The notes beneath the pieces are model-generated. The model was not told where the DNA came from. It did no database searches and saw only the letters and a program-made list of their open reading frames with translations. Below, one piece after another: positions 1 to 8,670 of a stretch of 64,000 nt of DNA. The position numbers and the translations under genes were made by a program. Numbering within the stretch: position 1 is the stretch's first letter; the number at the start of each line of letters is the position of its first letter. This DNA is from Solirubrobacteraceae bacterium (GTDB lineage Bacteria; Actinomycetota; Thermoleophilia; Solirubrobacterales; Solirubrobacteraceae), in contig JANWIP010000029.1 of assembly GCA_025449845.1 (NCBI GenBank), positions 1 through 64,000 on the forward strand, written 5' to 3'.

Positions 1-509
1 CCAACCAGGTGAGTCGCAGGGGCGGCCATATAGTCATTGACGGGCTCGCAGCCCAAATGCACGACGGCCTGCCCCACCATTGCGTCTTCCCACAAGGCCC
101 CTGTCCCGGTCAAACGACCCTACGATCGCCACCGGACAGCAAGCCCACGCGGTATTTCATACCCGTAGTCTGTGTTGGCTGTTGCCGTTCGGCTGTCGCG
201 CTGCGCGATGGCCGCGCGGAGCCGACGGCCTGTTGGCCGGCGGCGCAGCGGACCGGCTCGTCAGAGCCGGTAAGGCCAGGCGGGGAGCGCAGCGCGGCAG
301 CCGTGCAAGCCGACCGCAGGGAGGCGCTTCTACGCGGGCGCCAGCCCGCGTGCTGACCTCGGGGGTGAAGACCCTGGGCGCGCCGCGCCCTGGCATGGAT
401 CACGCTGCGAAGCGGCGTGTCAGGCATCGGCGGCGCGGCGTCCCGAACCGCCTTGGGGCGGATTTCGAAACTCATTGGCCGGTTTCGCGGGTTCGCGGTC
501 AGTAACCCC
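1..509. other. Left-edge stretch with no recognisable gene
   Basis: I see no open frame with a start, ribosome binding site and family resemblance here; the frames that stay open look like shadows of GC-rich non-coding DNA. It precedes an excisionase-like gene and probably belongs to the integrated element whose integrase lies at 3429-4664. No copy of the tRNA-Arg 3' end is visible in it, so the far end of the element is probably left of this window. Confidence 0.5.
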
Positions 510-803
510 ATGAGCCATACACCAGACCCACCGACACCGAACATCCTGGCCGACGGACCACTCCTACGCCCCGACGAGGCCGCGAACCTCCTCGCCGTAA
601 AGACCAGCTGGATCTACGAAGCGGTACGCACCGGCCGCCTACCCTGCATCCGCGTCGAACGCCATATCCGCTTCACGCGCGACCTGCTCGAAAATTGGCT
701 ATCCGGACAGATCGGGCGTCCTGAGAACCAGCGTATGCGGACGCCAGATCAGCGTCCGCGAAGCCCAAGCATAGACAGTACAGGCGCACGCGAGGAACGT
801 TGA
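510..803 (+). CDS. Excisionase / MerR-type helix-turn-helix DNA-binding protein
   Basis: A 97-residue protein whose residues about 17-62 form an excisionase-type winged helix: LLRPDEAANLLAVK, then WIYEAVRTGRLPCIRV and a basic RHIRFTRDLLENWL segment. Proteins of this type bind direct repeats at element ends and steer the integrase, or act as small transcription regulators. I chose the ATG at 510 because the open frame upstream (from 417) has no domain content. Its stop TGA overlaps the TTG start of the kinase-like gene by 4 bases, so the two are probably co-translated. Together with the integrase at 3429-4664 this fits a recombination directionality factor of a tRNA-inserted element. It could instead regulate the kinase-TPR pair. 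Confidence 0.7.
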   Translation: MSHTPDPPTPNILADGPLLRPDEAANLLAVKTSWIYEAVRTGRLPCIRVERHIRFTRDLLENWLSGQIGRPENQRMRTPDQRPRSPSIDSTGAREER

Positions 804-1915
804 TCCCGACCGGCTCCATCTGGCACTACCCTTACCTCGTGTCGACAGCCCCTAACCCACCGCCGTCGCGCCCTGCTGAGATGCTTAGCGGGCTCGAACT
901 CTCCAACGGATGGGTGGTCATAGACCGTATCCCATCCTTTCCAGGGGGGACAGGCAGCACGTTTTCAACGCCCTACATTGTCGAGCGGGATGAGCGAAGA
1001 GCGTTTCTGAAGGCGATCGACTTCACGCGCGCTCTCGCAGACGACGATCCAGCACGGGCCTTGGAGCAGCTAACCCGTATATTCAACTTCGAGCGCGATC
1101 TTGTCAAGGCGTGCACCGATCGACGCATGCGGAATGTCATTCGAGTGCTTGACGAGGGTTCGACGAGCGTTCCTAACAGCGGCCCCGTTCCGAGAGTCAA
1201 CTACCTTATATTCGAGCTCGCGGACGGCGACATACGACGTATCATGCGACTCAACGCTGACCTAGACGCCACATGGGCCTTTCGTTCTCTTAAGGAGGTC
1301 GCCTTGGGCATAGCCCAGTTACATGACGCCGGAATCGCACATCAAGACCTCAAGCCATCCAACGTTCTCGACGTCCAAGGCATCTACAAGGTCGCTGATC
1401 TTGGTCGCGCGAGTCGCCGCAGTGAACGTGGTCCATTTGATGATCTACGGTGCGCAGGAGATCCACATTATATTACACCCGAGCAGATGTACGGCTTTAC
1501 GCTGACTGACTGGGACGCTCGGCGTCGTGCTTCAGATCTTTACCATCTGGGTAGCCTTCTGTTATTCCTGCTCACTGGTGTGACTGCAAGCGCCGCCCTG
1601 TATGGTAATCTCGCGCCAGCCCACCTTCCTCCGCCTTGGGGCACTTGGGGAGGCACCTTCGACCAAGTCGTAGTGCATCTAAGAGAGGGCACAGGTCGCG
1701 TAACCGACGATATACCAGTATTTAGTGACCCTCAAATACACGAGAATGTCGTCGCTAGGTTTGTGGAGCTATGCGATCCAGATCCTCGCACCCGAGGGCA
1801 TCCAAAGAATCGCATCGGAACTGGAAGCCAATACTCACTGGAGCGCTATGTTTCCCATTTTGATGCGCTCTCAGCTCGGGCCCGCCGACGCGTTGTACAC
1901 GCGTTACACGAATGA
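800..1915 (+). CDS. Serine/threonine protein kinase-like protein on an integrative element
   Basis: A 371-residue protein with a eukaryotic-type kinase fold. The candidate ATP-binding lysine is K71 in AFLKAIDF. The catalytic loop is AHQDLKPSN (H181, D183, K185, N188), with Gln in place of the usual Arg before Asp. The metal motif is DLG (200-202) in place of DFG, and an APE-like TPEQM follows. The glycine-rich loop is poor. The likely role is phosphorylation of an unknown partner in the cytoplasm; no membrane segment or PASTA domain is visible. The TTG at 800 overlaps the upstream stop, but an ATG at 881 is an alternative start. The TPR gene overlaps its end (ATGA), suggesting a functional pair. 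Base composition is visibly less GC-rich than the chromosome, consistent with horizontal transfer. The HQD and DLG variants leave open weak or altered activity. Confidence 0.72.
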   Translation: MIPTGSIWHYPYLVSTAPNPPPSRPAEMLSGLELSNGWVVIDRIPSFPGGTGSTFSTPYIVERDERRAFLKAIDFTRALADDDPARALEQLTRIFNFERDLVKACTDRRMRNVIRVLDEGSTSVPNSGPVPRVNYLIFELADGDIRRIMRLNADLDATWAFRSLKEVALGIAQLHDAGIAHQDLKPSNVLDVQGIYKVADLGRASRRSERGPFDDLRCAGDPHYITPEQMYGFTLTDWDARRRASDLYHLGSLLLFLLTGVTASAALYGNLAPAHLPPPWGTWGGTFDQVVVHLREGTGRVTDDIPVFSDPQIHENVVARFVELCDPDPRTRGHPKNRIGTGSQYSLERYVSHFDALSARARRRVVHALHE

Positions 1916-3423
1916 TTCTTCCTTCCAACGATCCACGACGCGTCCTGCCGCGCTGGCACAGCCCCGAGGTAAGCGCTCAACGGCCTGACACCCATTCGCT
2001 GGCGGCGGGCACCGTCCAACCTGGGCAGCCAGCAGACCCAACCGAGGTCTTTAGGCGGGCTCTTGATTTTGCAGCATATCCAGACGATGCCCACGCCGGC
2101 GACCTCATTAGTGTCGCTTTAATCGCCAGGCGACCCGAAGCTGCCCGGGAGGCAGCACGGTGGATTTTGGACAGTGCCACTGCTAGTACGCTGATGCGCA
2201 GACTGGCACAGATGGCAATTAATCCCGAAGTGACCGACGCCCAAGGACTGCTCGCAGTACCGACTGACGTATCGGGAACGAACCGCACCGTGGCAGCCCA
2301 GCGCATAGCCACGCTCCGGCGTCGTCTGTCGCTTGCACCAGATAACCCAATGGCTTGGGCAGAGCTGGCTCGTCAGCATACCCTGACAGGGCATCTTGAT
2401 AAGGCAAAGAATGCTATGCGTGTAGCAATCACCCGCGCTCCGAATGATCGGTACCTTTTGAGAGCCACCGCACGCCTATTTCATCACATGGGTGAACTTG
2501 AGAAAGCCCACGCCGTCATTTCGCGCGCCCCTCGCACGCCGAGCGATCCATGGCTTATCGCTGCCGAGATTACACTTGCTGGGTTGACTAACCAGGACTC
2601 CCGGTTTGTCAAGACAGGTCGTCGCTTACTCGAGAGCGGAATCCCCCCGATTCACCTCAGCGAGCTTGCTAGCGTGCTCGCGACTCTTGAGCTCGATGCC
2701 GGTCACTCTACACACGCTAGACGGTTGTTCCGAGAGGCACTCAAAGATCCGGCTGAGAACGCACTCGCCCAGGCTGAGTGGGCAGCCGCACATATTAGAC
2801 TCGATGTAGAGCCCTATCTCCATTCCGTGCCTTCGTCATGGGAGGCGCGTGCATTGGCCGCCGCAGTGGCAGGGGAGCCCGAGATCACGATTAGTGAGGC
2901 TTGGGGATGGTTCTACGATCAGCCCTTCGCGAGTGGTCCGGCCGTCTTCGGGTCATACCACGCCGCTAAGCACGGCAGATTCTCAGAGGGCGCCAATTTT
3001 GCGCGAGACGGTGTCGCCGCAAATCCCAGATCGTTTCTGCTCCGTAATAATCTCGCTTTTTGTCTTGCGAAGATCGGCGATACAGGCGCAGCGGAGCAGC
3101 AGATCCATTTCATCAAGAAGGAGCAGCTTAATAGCGACCAAGAGGCAACCGTCGAAGCCACATGTGGCCTCATCGCTTTTCGTTCCGGCAAGCCTAAAGA
3201 GGGTGCGGCCCGATACAAGCGCGCACTGGAGCTGCTACCAGACGGGGAAAGCCGACTGTTAGCTTTGATCAATCTCGCAGTTGAGACACTTCGTACCGAT
3301 CCGACACAAGGCGATTCACTTGCTCGCCAGTCATATGAAACAGCCGGGAGGTTGGGCATGCGCGCTGACCGAGCAGCATGGTTGACGCAGCTGAAGCCAG
3401 AGCCATCAGACACCAAGGCGTGA
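1912..3423 (+). CDS. TPR-repeat protein coupled to the kinase-like gene
   Basis: A 503-residue soluble helical-repeat protein. TPR-like units are readable around residues 143-215 (MAWAELARQHTLTGHLDKA, then LLRATARLFHHMGELEKA). More lie near the C-terminus (LLRNNLAFCLAKIGDTGAAE, then RSGKPKEGAARYKRALELL). There is no signal peptide, membrane segment or enzymatic motif. The ATG overlaps the kinase stop (ATGA), so the two should be made together; the TPR solenoid may be the kinase's scaffold, sensor or substrate. The gene ends 5 bases before the convergent integrase stop. It shares the lower-GC composition of the kinase gene. The precise function is unknown to me. Confidence 0.7.
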   Translation: MILPSNDPRRVLPRWHSPEVSAQRPDTHSLAAGTVQPGQPADPTEVFRRALDFAAYPDDAHAGDLISVALIARRPEAAREAARWILDSATASTLMRRLAQMAINPEVTDAQGLLAVPTDVSGTNRTVAAQRIATLRRRLSLAPDNPMAWAELARQHTLTGHLDKAKNAMRVAITRAPNDRYLLRATARLFHHMGELEKAHAVISRAPRTPSDPWLIAAEITLAGLTNQDSRFVKTGRRLLESGIPPIHLSELASVLATLELDAGHSTHARRLFREALKDPAENALAQAEWAAAHIRLDVEPYLHSVPSSWEARALAAAVAGEPEITISEAWGWFYDQPFASGPAVFGSYHAAKHGRFSEGANFARDGVAANPRSFLLRNNLAFCLAKIGDTGAAEQQIHFIKKEQLNSDQEATVEATCGLIAFRSGKPKEGAARYKRALELLPDGESRLLALINLAVETLRTDPTQGDSLARQSYETAGRLGMRADRAAWLTQLKPEPSDTKA

Positions 3424-3428
3424 GCCGA

Positions 3429-4664
3429 CTAGACGACTGCGCCATCCCGCGCCGTGCTAAACGCCTCAGCCACCAGCTGCGCGTCCTCCTCGCGCGGCGC
3501 GTAGTGCAGATACCGCATGGTCGTTTGGATATCGGCGTGGCCCATCCACTCCTGCACGCGCCGGATATCGGCCTTGGCGATCATCCTGGTCCCGAACGTG
3601 TGCCGCAGATCATGGAATCGCAGCGGACGCAGCCCTGCGCACTTCAGCGCAGCCTTGTAGCGGCGTCGCAACGCCGAGTCATCTATGTAGCCACCATCAT
3701 CGCCGGGGAACACCAGATCGTCCTCGCCAGTGAACAGCGCCCGGTCGGCCAACCGCGCGAGCGCCTGTGCAACGTCCGGCGCGAGCGGGACCGAACGCAC
3801 CTTGCCCGACTTCGGCGCCGTCAGCGCACGGGCGGCGTAGCTCGTGCGGACCCTGAGCACGGAGCCCGCAAAGTCCACATCGCGCCAGTGGAGCGCTCGC
3901 AGCTCCCCCAGGCGCAGGCCGGTGAACGAGGCAGTCAGGAAGATCGCGCCGTCCTGCTCGGTCTGGGCGGCACGGACAAGCGCCCACACCTCCTCGGGGC
4001 TGAAGACCTCAATGTCGCCGGAGAGCTTCGCGGTGGGGCGCTCGATGCCAGCGACCGGGTTCAGGGGGAGTTTGTAGACCTTGCACGCCCGCGTGAACAC
4101 GCCGTGGAGCAGTGTCACTATCCGGTCCCTGGTGTTGTTGGTCAGCTGACCGGGGTTCTGGCCGCTCGTCACGCCTCCCTTGTTGTCCGAGCGCACACGC
4201 CTGCGCCCTCCCCCGCCCACGCCTGTCAGTCCCGAGTACCAACGCTCAACATCCGCGGTCGCAATGTCCTCAAGCCGCATCGCGCCGAACGCGGGCAGTA
4301 GGTAGGCATCGATGATCGAGCGGTAGCCGCGAAGCGTGGACGGCTTCAACGCTCGATCGTTCGTGGCATAGCGCATGAACTCGGCCGCGGCATCGGCGAA
4401 CGTGGCGCCGGTGCGGCCCATCCCCGGCAGCGTCCCCCGACGAGCCTCGTCAAGCGTGTCACGCAGCCAGTCCTCGGCCAGGCGCTTCGTGAAGTAGCCA
4501 GCCGGCGGGCGTCCGCGCTCGGACCACGCCGGACCGATCTTGCGCTGGACCTGGCGCCCATCCGGTAGGCGGTACTTGGCATACCAGACCGCCCCGCGCT
4601 TGCGCTCAAGCCGGAAGACGTGGCCACTCAGAGGCCGAGATGGGAGATCCACGGCGCTGCCCAT
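3429..4664 (-). CDS. Tyrosine recombinase (phage/ICE-type integrase)
   Basis: A 411-residue site-specific recombinase. The N-terminus (about 15-75) has an AP2-like arm-binding region, residues about 85-205 are the SAM-like core-binding domain, and the catalytic domain follows. Catalytic residues are readable: R251 in SFTGLRLGEL, H351 and R354 in HDLRHTFG, H376 in EWMGHADIQ, and nucleophile Y385 in TTMRYLHY. The gene lies about 100 bases from the 3' end of tRNA-Arg, the classic place for the integrase of an element inserted in a tRNA. The excisionase-like gene at 510 and the kinase/TPR genes lie on its inner side, as expected for cargo. All catalytic residues are present, so the enzyme is probably functional. 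Confidence 0.93.
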   Translation of the reverse strand: MGSAVDLPSRPLSGHVFRLERKRGAVWYAKYRLPDGRQVQRKIGPAWSERGRPPAGYFTKRLAEDWLRDTLDEARRGTLPGMGRTGATFADAAAEFMRYATNDRALKPSTLRGYRSIIDAYLLPAFGAMRLEDIATADVERWYSGLTGVGGGGRRRVRSDNKGGVTSGQNPGQLTNNTRDRIVTLLHGVFTRACKVYKLPLNPVAGIERPTAKLSGDIEVFSPEEVWALVRAAQTEQDGAIFLTASFTGLRLGELRALHWRDVDFAGSVLRVRTSYAARALTAPKSGKVRSVPLAPDVAQALARLADRALFTGEDDLVFPGDDGGYIDDSALRRRYKAALKCAGLRPLRFHDLRHTFGTRMIAKADIRRVQEWMGHADIQTTMRYLHYAPREEDAQLVAEAFSTARDGAVV

Positions 4665-4730
4665 AGTCCCAATCTAGCACCAGCTTGGGACATATTCGGG
4701 ACACGCTTACTTTTCTATAGCGTTGCGTCC

Positions 4731-4755
4731 AAAAGAAAACCCCGTATTTACAGGG
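4731..4755 (-). terminator. Probable terminator after tRNA-Arg
   Basis: On the minus strand, just past the tRNA 3' end, a short hairpin CCCTG-TAAATA-CGGGG (with one G-U pair) is followed by the T-rich run TTTTCTTTT. This looks like an intrinsic terminator for the tRNA transcript. If the att core is longer than the tRNA, this sequence may belong to the inserted element. Confidence 0.5.
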
Positions 4756-4763
4756 CTTATCTA

Positions 4764-4837
<74 letters not shown>

Positions 4838-4922
4838 AGAGGCCACAGTCTAGTCGGCGCGGCTCCCGGCAGTCTCGCCGCCGCAAGCCTGCGCCGTCCA
4901 TGCAGTCGATCCCCACCCACGC

Positions 4923-6770
4923 TCACCAAGCATCCACGCTGGGCCGCTTCTTCTCCGCCCGCTCGCGCCAGCCGCCGCCCGCGGGCCGCTCGAACAGCAT
5001 CCTCACCCAGCGACGCGAGTCGGCGGGGTCGATGACATCGTCGATCTCGCCATAGGCCGCCATGTTGATGCCCCTGCCATGCTCGTAGGCGGCCTGCACG
5101 GTGGCCTGAAAGACGCGCTCGCGCTCCTGCGGGTCCTCGATCGCCTCTAGCTCTCGGCGCATACCCAGGCGCACCGCACCCTCAAGGCCCATGCCACCGA
5201 ACTCCGACGTGGGCCAGCCCACCGTGAAGAGCCCCGCCTTGAAGCCCCCGCCTGCCATCGCCTGAGCGCCGAGGCCATAGCCCTTGCGCAGCACAATGGT
5301 GCCGATCGGCACCGTTAGGTTGGCCCCGGCAAGGAACATGCGAGCCACGTGGCGCACCGTGGCGGTCCGCTCAGCGGCCGGCCCCACCATGAAGCCTGGC
5401 GTGTCGCACAGCAGCAGCACGGGCAGATCGAAGGCGTCACACAGCTGCATGAACCTCGCAGCCTTGTCGGCAGCATGGGCATCGATCGCCCCACCCAGGT
5501 GGGTGGGGTCGTTGGCGACGATCCCCAGCGGCCGGCCCTCGACGCGCGCCAGCGCGGTCACGACGCCCAGTCCGAACCCGCGGCGCAACTCCAGCACCGA
5601 GTCCTCATCACACAGGGTCTCAACCACAGTGCGCACCTCATAGGCGCGCTTGCGCTCGCTGGGCACCACATGGCGCAGCGCGCGCTGGTCAGGCACGGCA
5701 AAGTCCCGCGCGGGACCGTGAAAGTAGGAGAGGTAGCGCTTGGCGAGGAGCATCGCCTCGTGCTCGTCCTGCACGCGCACATCGACCACCCCGTTGGCCT
5801 GCTGCACATCGATCGGCCCCACCTCGGCCGGCTCGTACACCCCCAAGCCACCCCCCTCGATCATCGCCGGCCCACCCATGCCGATGGAAGAGCTCTCGGT
5901 GGCGATGACCACATCACAACACCCCAATAAGGCGGCGTTGCCGGCGAAGCAATTGCCCGCCGCCACACCTACCAGCGGCACCTTGGCACTGAGGTGAGCG
6001 AAGAGATGAAAGGCACGACAGTCCAAGCCGGCCACCATCGGCCAGTCCACGTCCCCGGGCCTGCCACCCCCGCCCTCGGCCAGCAGCACCACCGGCAGCT
6101 TGCGGCGCTCGGCGATCTCAAACAGACGGTCCTTCTTCAGATGGCCGCGCATTCCCTGGGTGCCGGCGAGCACGGTGTAGTCATAAGACATCACCACGCA
6201 GGGCTCGCCGTCCACCTCGCCCACGCCCGCCACCAGCCCATCCGCCGGTGTGCGCGCGATCAGTTCCTCGCGTGGGCGCCTGCGCTCCTGGGCGGCGAAC
6301 AGCAACGGCCCGTACTCCACAAACGTGCCCTCGTCCACCAACTCGGCGAGGTTCTCGCGCGCGGTGCGTCCGCCGCTGGCATGGCGCTTGGCCACGGCCT
6401 CCTCGCGCGCCGCATCCAGCCCAAGCGCATGACGCTCACGCACCGCGCGCAGATCCTCACGTTCGCCATCAAGATCCACCCCCGCCGGGGAACTGCCGCC
6501 GCGCGTCTGTCCATCAGCACCACCAACGTCAGCGGCCTCCCCCTCCGCTAGGACCATCAGCACCTGACCCTCCTCCACGGCGTCCCCGGCGACGACCGCC
6601 ACGCGGCGCACCACCCCATCGGCCCCTGCCACCACCTCATGCTCCATCTTCATCGACTCAAGCACCACAAGCGCCGTGCCAGCCCGCACAGACCCCCCGG
6701 CCTCGTGCGCGACAGCGACCACAACGCCGGCCATGGGAGCCAAGATGGCGATCTCGGAGTTGACCGACAT
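4923..6770 (-). CDS. Acyl-CoA carboxylase: biotin carrier fused to carboxyltransferase
   Basis: A 615-residue protein combining two parts of a biotin-dependent carboxylase. Residues 5-75 form a biotinyl (BCCP) domain with the biotinylation site ESMKMEH (K41). After a Gly/Asp-rich linker, residues about 95-600 form a carboxyltransferase of the AccD/PccB type, with N and C crotonase-like halves (KLPVVLLAEGGGGRPGD; LLLCDTPGFMVGPAAE; KGYGLGAQAMAGGGFKAG). It should transfer CO2 from carboxybiotin to an acyl-CoA; the acyl substrate cannot be read from sequence. The biotin carboxylase subunit is not in the window. I chose the ATG at 6770 because it begins the BCCP domain; a longer frame upstream would overlap the divergent DNA glycosylase. 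The BCCP-CT order in one chain is less common than the BC-BCCP fusion. Confidence 0.88.
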   Translation of the reverse strand: MSVNSEIAILAPMAGVVVAVAHEAGGSVRAGTALVVLESMKMEHEVVAGADGVVRRVAVVAGDAVEEGQVLMVLAEGEAADVGGADGQTRGGSSPAGVDLDGEREDLRAVRERHALGLDAAREEAVAKRHASGGRTARENLAELVDEGTFVEYGPLLFAAQERRRPREELIARTPADGLVAGVGEVDGEPCVVMSYDYTVLAGTQGMRGHLKKDRLFEIAERRKLPVVLLAEGGGGRPGDVDWPMVAGLDCRAFHLFAHLSAKVPLVGVAAGNCFAGNAALLGCCDVVIATESSSIGMGGPAMIEGGGLGVYEPAEVGPIDVQQANGVVDVRVQDEHEAMLLAKRYLSYFHGPARDFAVPDQRALRHVVPSERKRAYEVRTVVETLCDEDSVLELRRGFGLGVVTALARVEGRPLGIVANDPTHLGGAIDAHAADKAARFMQLCDAFDLPVLLLCDTPGFMVGPAAERTATVRHVARMFLAGANLTVPIGTIVLRKGYGLGAQAMAGGGFKAGLFTVGWPTSEFGGMGLEGAVRLGMRRELEAIEDPQERERVFQATVQAAYEHGRGINMAAYGEIDDVIDPADSRRWVRMLFERPAGGGWRERAEKKRPSVDAW

Positions 6771-6836
6771 GCGAGGATCATCGCGCACCACGTCACTCCG
6801 CGCGATCAGGCGGACCTTCTGCGATCGTGATCCCAG

Positions 6837-7613
6837 ATGCCAGAGGGCGACACCATTCACCGCGCGGCAGTCCGCATCAGTTCGGTACTTGCGAGCCAGG
6901 TACCCGAAGAGATCCTCACCCCTCATCCACGCCACGCGGCCGACCGCTGGCCAGAGCGGCTCGCCGGGAGAGCAGTGCGCTCAGTGGACGCCTACGGCAA
7001 GCACCTGTTCCTGCGCTTTGAGGGAGATATCACGCTGCACTCCCACCTGCGCATGACCGGGGCCTGGGGGATTTACCGCGAGGGAGAGCGCTGGAGGCGC
7101 GCTGCCCGGAGGGCTTGGCTCGTGCTGCGCTGGCAGAGTTGGGAGGTCGTCGAGTTCGACGGTCCCGTGCTAGAGCTGATGCGTGAGTCGCGTACCCGCT
7201 TTGATCGCCGTCTTGCGACCCTCGGCCAGGACGTGCTCGGCGAGAGTTTTGACATGGAGCGCTTTATTCGCCGACTGCGCGCCGATGACCCCAACCGTCC
7301 GATCGGCGATGCCCTGCTGGACCAGCGCACCGTGGCGGGCATCGGAAACGTGTGGAAGGCCGAGACATGTTTTGCTGCCGGCATCGATCCCTGGCGCCCC
7401 CTCGCCAGGGTGAGCGATGAGGAGGCAGTCATGCTCGTGAGCATCGCCCGCGCAGGCATGAGTCGCAGCGTTCGCGAGGGCATCAGTGCCCGTCCGCGGG
7501 CTGTTTACAGACAAGCGGGTGAGCCCTGCTCACGATGTGGCTCACCGATCGCCCAGCGCCACCAAGGTGACGAGAACCGCTTGACTTTCTGGTGCCCGGG
7601 CTGTCAGATCTGA
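6837..7613 (+). CDS. Fpg/Nei-family DNA glycosylase/AP lyase
   Basis: A 258-residue base-excision repair enzyme. It begins MPEGDTIHRAA, giving the catalytic Pro2 and Glu3; the TIHR wording is typical of actinobacterial Nei (endonuclease VIII-like) enzymes rather than Fpg. The conserved lysine lies in DAYGKHLFLRF, and the helix-two-turn-helix region contains LLDQRTVAGIGNVWKAE. A C-terminal zinc finger has cysteine pairs CSRC and CPGC. It should remove oxidised pyrimidines and cut the abasic site. It is divergent from the carboxylase gene with 66 bases between starts. The start is fixed by the need for Pro2. Confidence 0.9.
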   Translation: MPEGDTIHRAAVRISSVLASQVPEEILTPHPRHAADRWPERLAGRAVRSVDAYGKHLFLRFEGDITLHSHLRMTGAWGIYREGERWRRAARRAWLVLRWQSWEVVEFDGPVLELMRESRTRFDRRLATLGQDVLGESFDMERFIRRLRADDPNRPIGDALLDQRTVAGIGNVWKAETCFAAGIDPWRPLARVSDEEAVMLVSIARAGMSRSVREGISARPRAVYRQAGEPCSRCGSPIAQRHQGDENRLTFWCPGCQI

Positions 7614-7679
7614 GAAGTCCTCCGCGCGGCGCGCGAGAAGAACATTGAGCGAAGAGACCCAATGTTGCCTACGCAGTGC

Positions 7680-7941
7680 CTACTCGGGCTGGAGAACACC
7701 CAAAATATTACCCTCGGTGTCCTAGAGATATCAGAGCCAACCCACACCAGGCATCTTGTCCTTCGGCATTTATATGACAGCCCTCGCTCCGGTGGCGCGC
7801 TCAAGAGTCACATCAATGTCCTCTACCTGAACAGTGCAGACAATGCATTTGGTGAAACTCCCTCACCGCCGCCACATAGAACGCCTTGGCACGTTCGATG
7901 TCGTGAGCATGAATCTCGAAATGCACAACTCCTGCCGCCAT
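7680..7941 (-). pseudogene. Decayed VOC-family (glyoxalase/bleomycin-resistance-like) gene
   Basis: Minus-strand translation from the ATG at 7941 starts as a typical VOC protein (MAAGVVHFEIHAHDIERAKA, then FYVAAV). It then shifts frame and resumes with C-terminal VOC features: CTVQVEDIDVTLERA, MPKDKMPGVGWL and DTEGNILGVLQPE. At least three in-frame stops interrupt it, and the middle of the expected fold of about 120-130 residues is missing. The order of remnants matches one ancestral gene, so this is a deletion plus point decay, not coincidence. No function is expected. Confidence 0.72.
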
Positions 7942-8086
7942 GACTTCTCCATTAATGGCTCTCGCAAACGATCCCCTCAGGCTACTCCTTGAGGACTTGG
8001 ATCGCCGGCACAGAAGGCGGCGAGGTCATCGCGCAATCAGGCGACGCAACCGCCGTTGATCTACTAGCCTTGGGAAGGTCCGCCCT

Positions 8087-8176
8087 GGAGGGGTGGCAGA
8101 GCGGTTGAATGCGGCGGTCTCGAAAACCGTTTCGGGTCTTATAGGTCCGACGAGGGTTCGAATCCCTCCCCCTCCG
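8087..8176 (+). tRNA. tRNA-Ser (anticodon CGA)
   Basis: A 90-base class II tRNA. The acceptor stem is GGAGGGG with CCCCTCC plus discriminator G. The D arm is GCAGAGCGGTTGAATGC and the anticodon loop CTCGAAA (anticodon CGA). A long variable arm follows, then T arm GAGGG-TTCGAAT-CCCTC. The next bases are GTTTT. The DNA on its 3' side is an accessory stretch of toxin-antitoxin and restriction-like genes, so this tRNA may mark an old insertion point. Confidence 0.95.
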
Positions 8177-8317
8177 TTTTGCCAGGTTGGAGTCCAATGT
8201 TCGAACCCGGCAGCGAATCGGCGACGCGGGATCGATCCCCTCACCCGGAAGCAGTTTGCCGTCCATAGCGACCCTCGTGAGGCCAGTACGGGGACATGAT
8301 TCGGTACCGTAGGGCTT

Positions 8318-8635
8318 GTGGTCAGCGACGCGATGATCGTGGATGCAGGAAAGCGGTTGGCGGCAGCCGCGCGTTCCCCTGCGCGAGTCGTGCTCTTTGG
8401 CTCGAGGGCTCGGGGGGATGCGCGTGAGGACAGCGACCTGGACTTCCTCGTGATCGAGGAGCATCTGGACAGCAAGCTGAGCGAGATGGTGCGCCTGCGC
8501 GATGCGCTCCCGCCGCTGGCTGTGCCTGTTGACGTCGTCGTTGTCTCCGAGGAGGAGGTCGCACGGCGGTCGCCTGTTCCGAGCACGCTCGTGCACCGCG
8601 CGCTCCGCGAAGGCCGCATCCTTGTCCCGGCCTGA
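8318..8635 (+). CDS. MNT-type nucleotidyltransferase (orphan antitoxin-like)
   Basis: A 105-residue minimal nucleotidyltransferase. The catalytic signature is LFGSRARG (residues 26-33) followed by DSDLDFLVI, the GSx10DxD pattern of MntA-like enzymes. In known pairs MntA neutralises the HEPN toxin by adding AMP to it. The protein is clearly paralogous to the MNT at 9880-10203 (shared VRLRDA and ALREGRI). Its own HEPN partner seems lost: only an N-terminal stub is readable just downstream. The start is GTG at 8318, with an ATG at 8333 as alternative. Confidence 0.82.
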   Translation: MVSDAMIVDAGKRLAAAARSPARVVLFGSRARGDAREDSDLDFLVIEEHLDSKLSEMVRLRDALPPLAVPVDVVVVSEEEVARRSPVPSTLVHRALREGRILVPA

Positions 8636-8670
8636 ACTGGAAGAGGCACTGCTCCTGCTGCGCGACGGGA
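8610..8670 (+). pseudogene. Stub of a HEPN toxin gene after the orphan MNT
   Basis: In a frame overlapping the end of the MNT gene, the translation AASLSRPELEEALLLLRD matches the position and style of the N-terminus of the intact HEPN protein at 9507-9923 (GSLPAPTPEQREYAELLLEH). The intact pair shows the same overlap layout. After about 20 residues the resemblance stops, suggesting a deletion. The evidence is a short match plus synteny. Confidence 0.45.

Noticed and set aside
1..700. A second copy of the tRNA-Arg 3' end marking the far att site
   Set aside because: No match to the T arm or acceptor sequence was found; the element probably extends left of the window.
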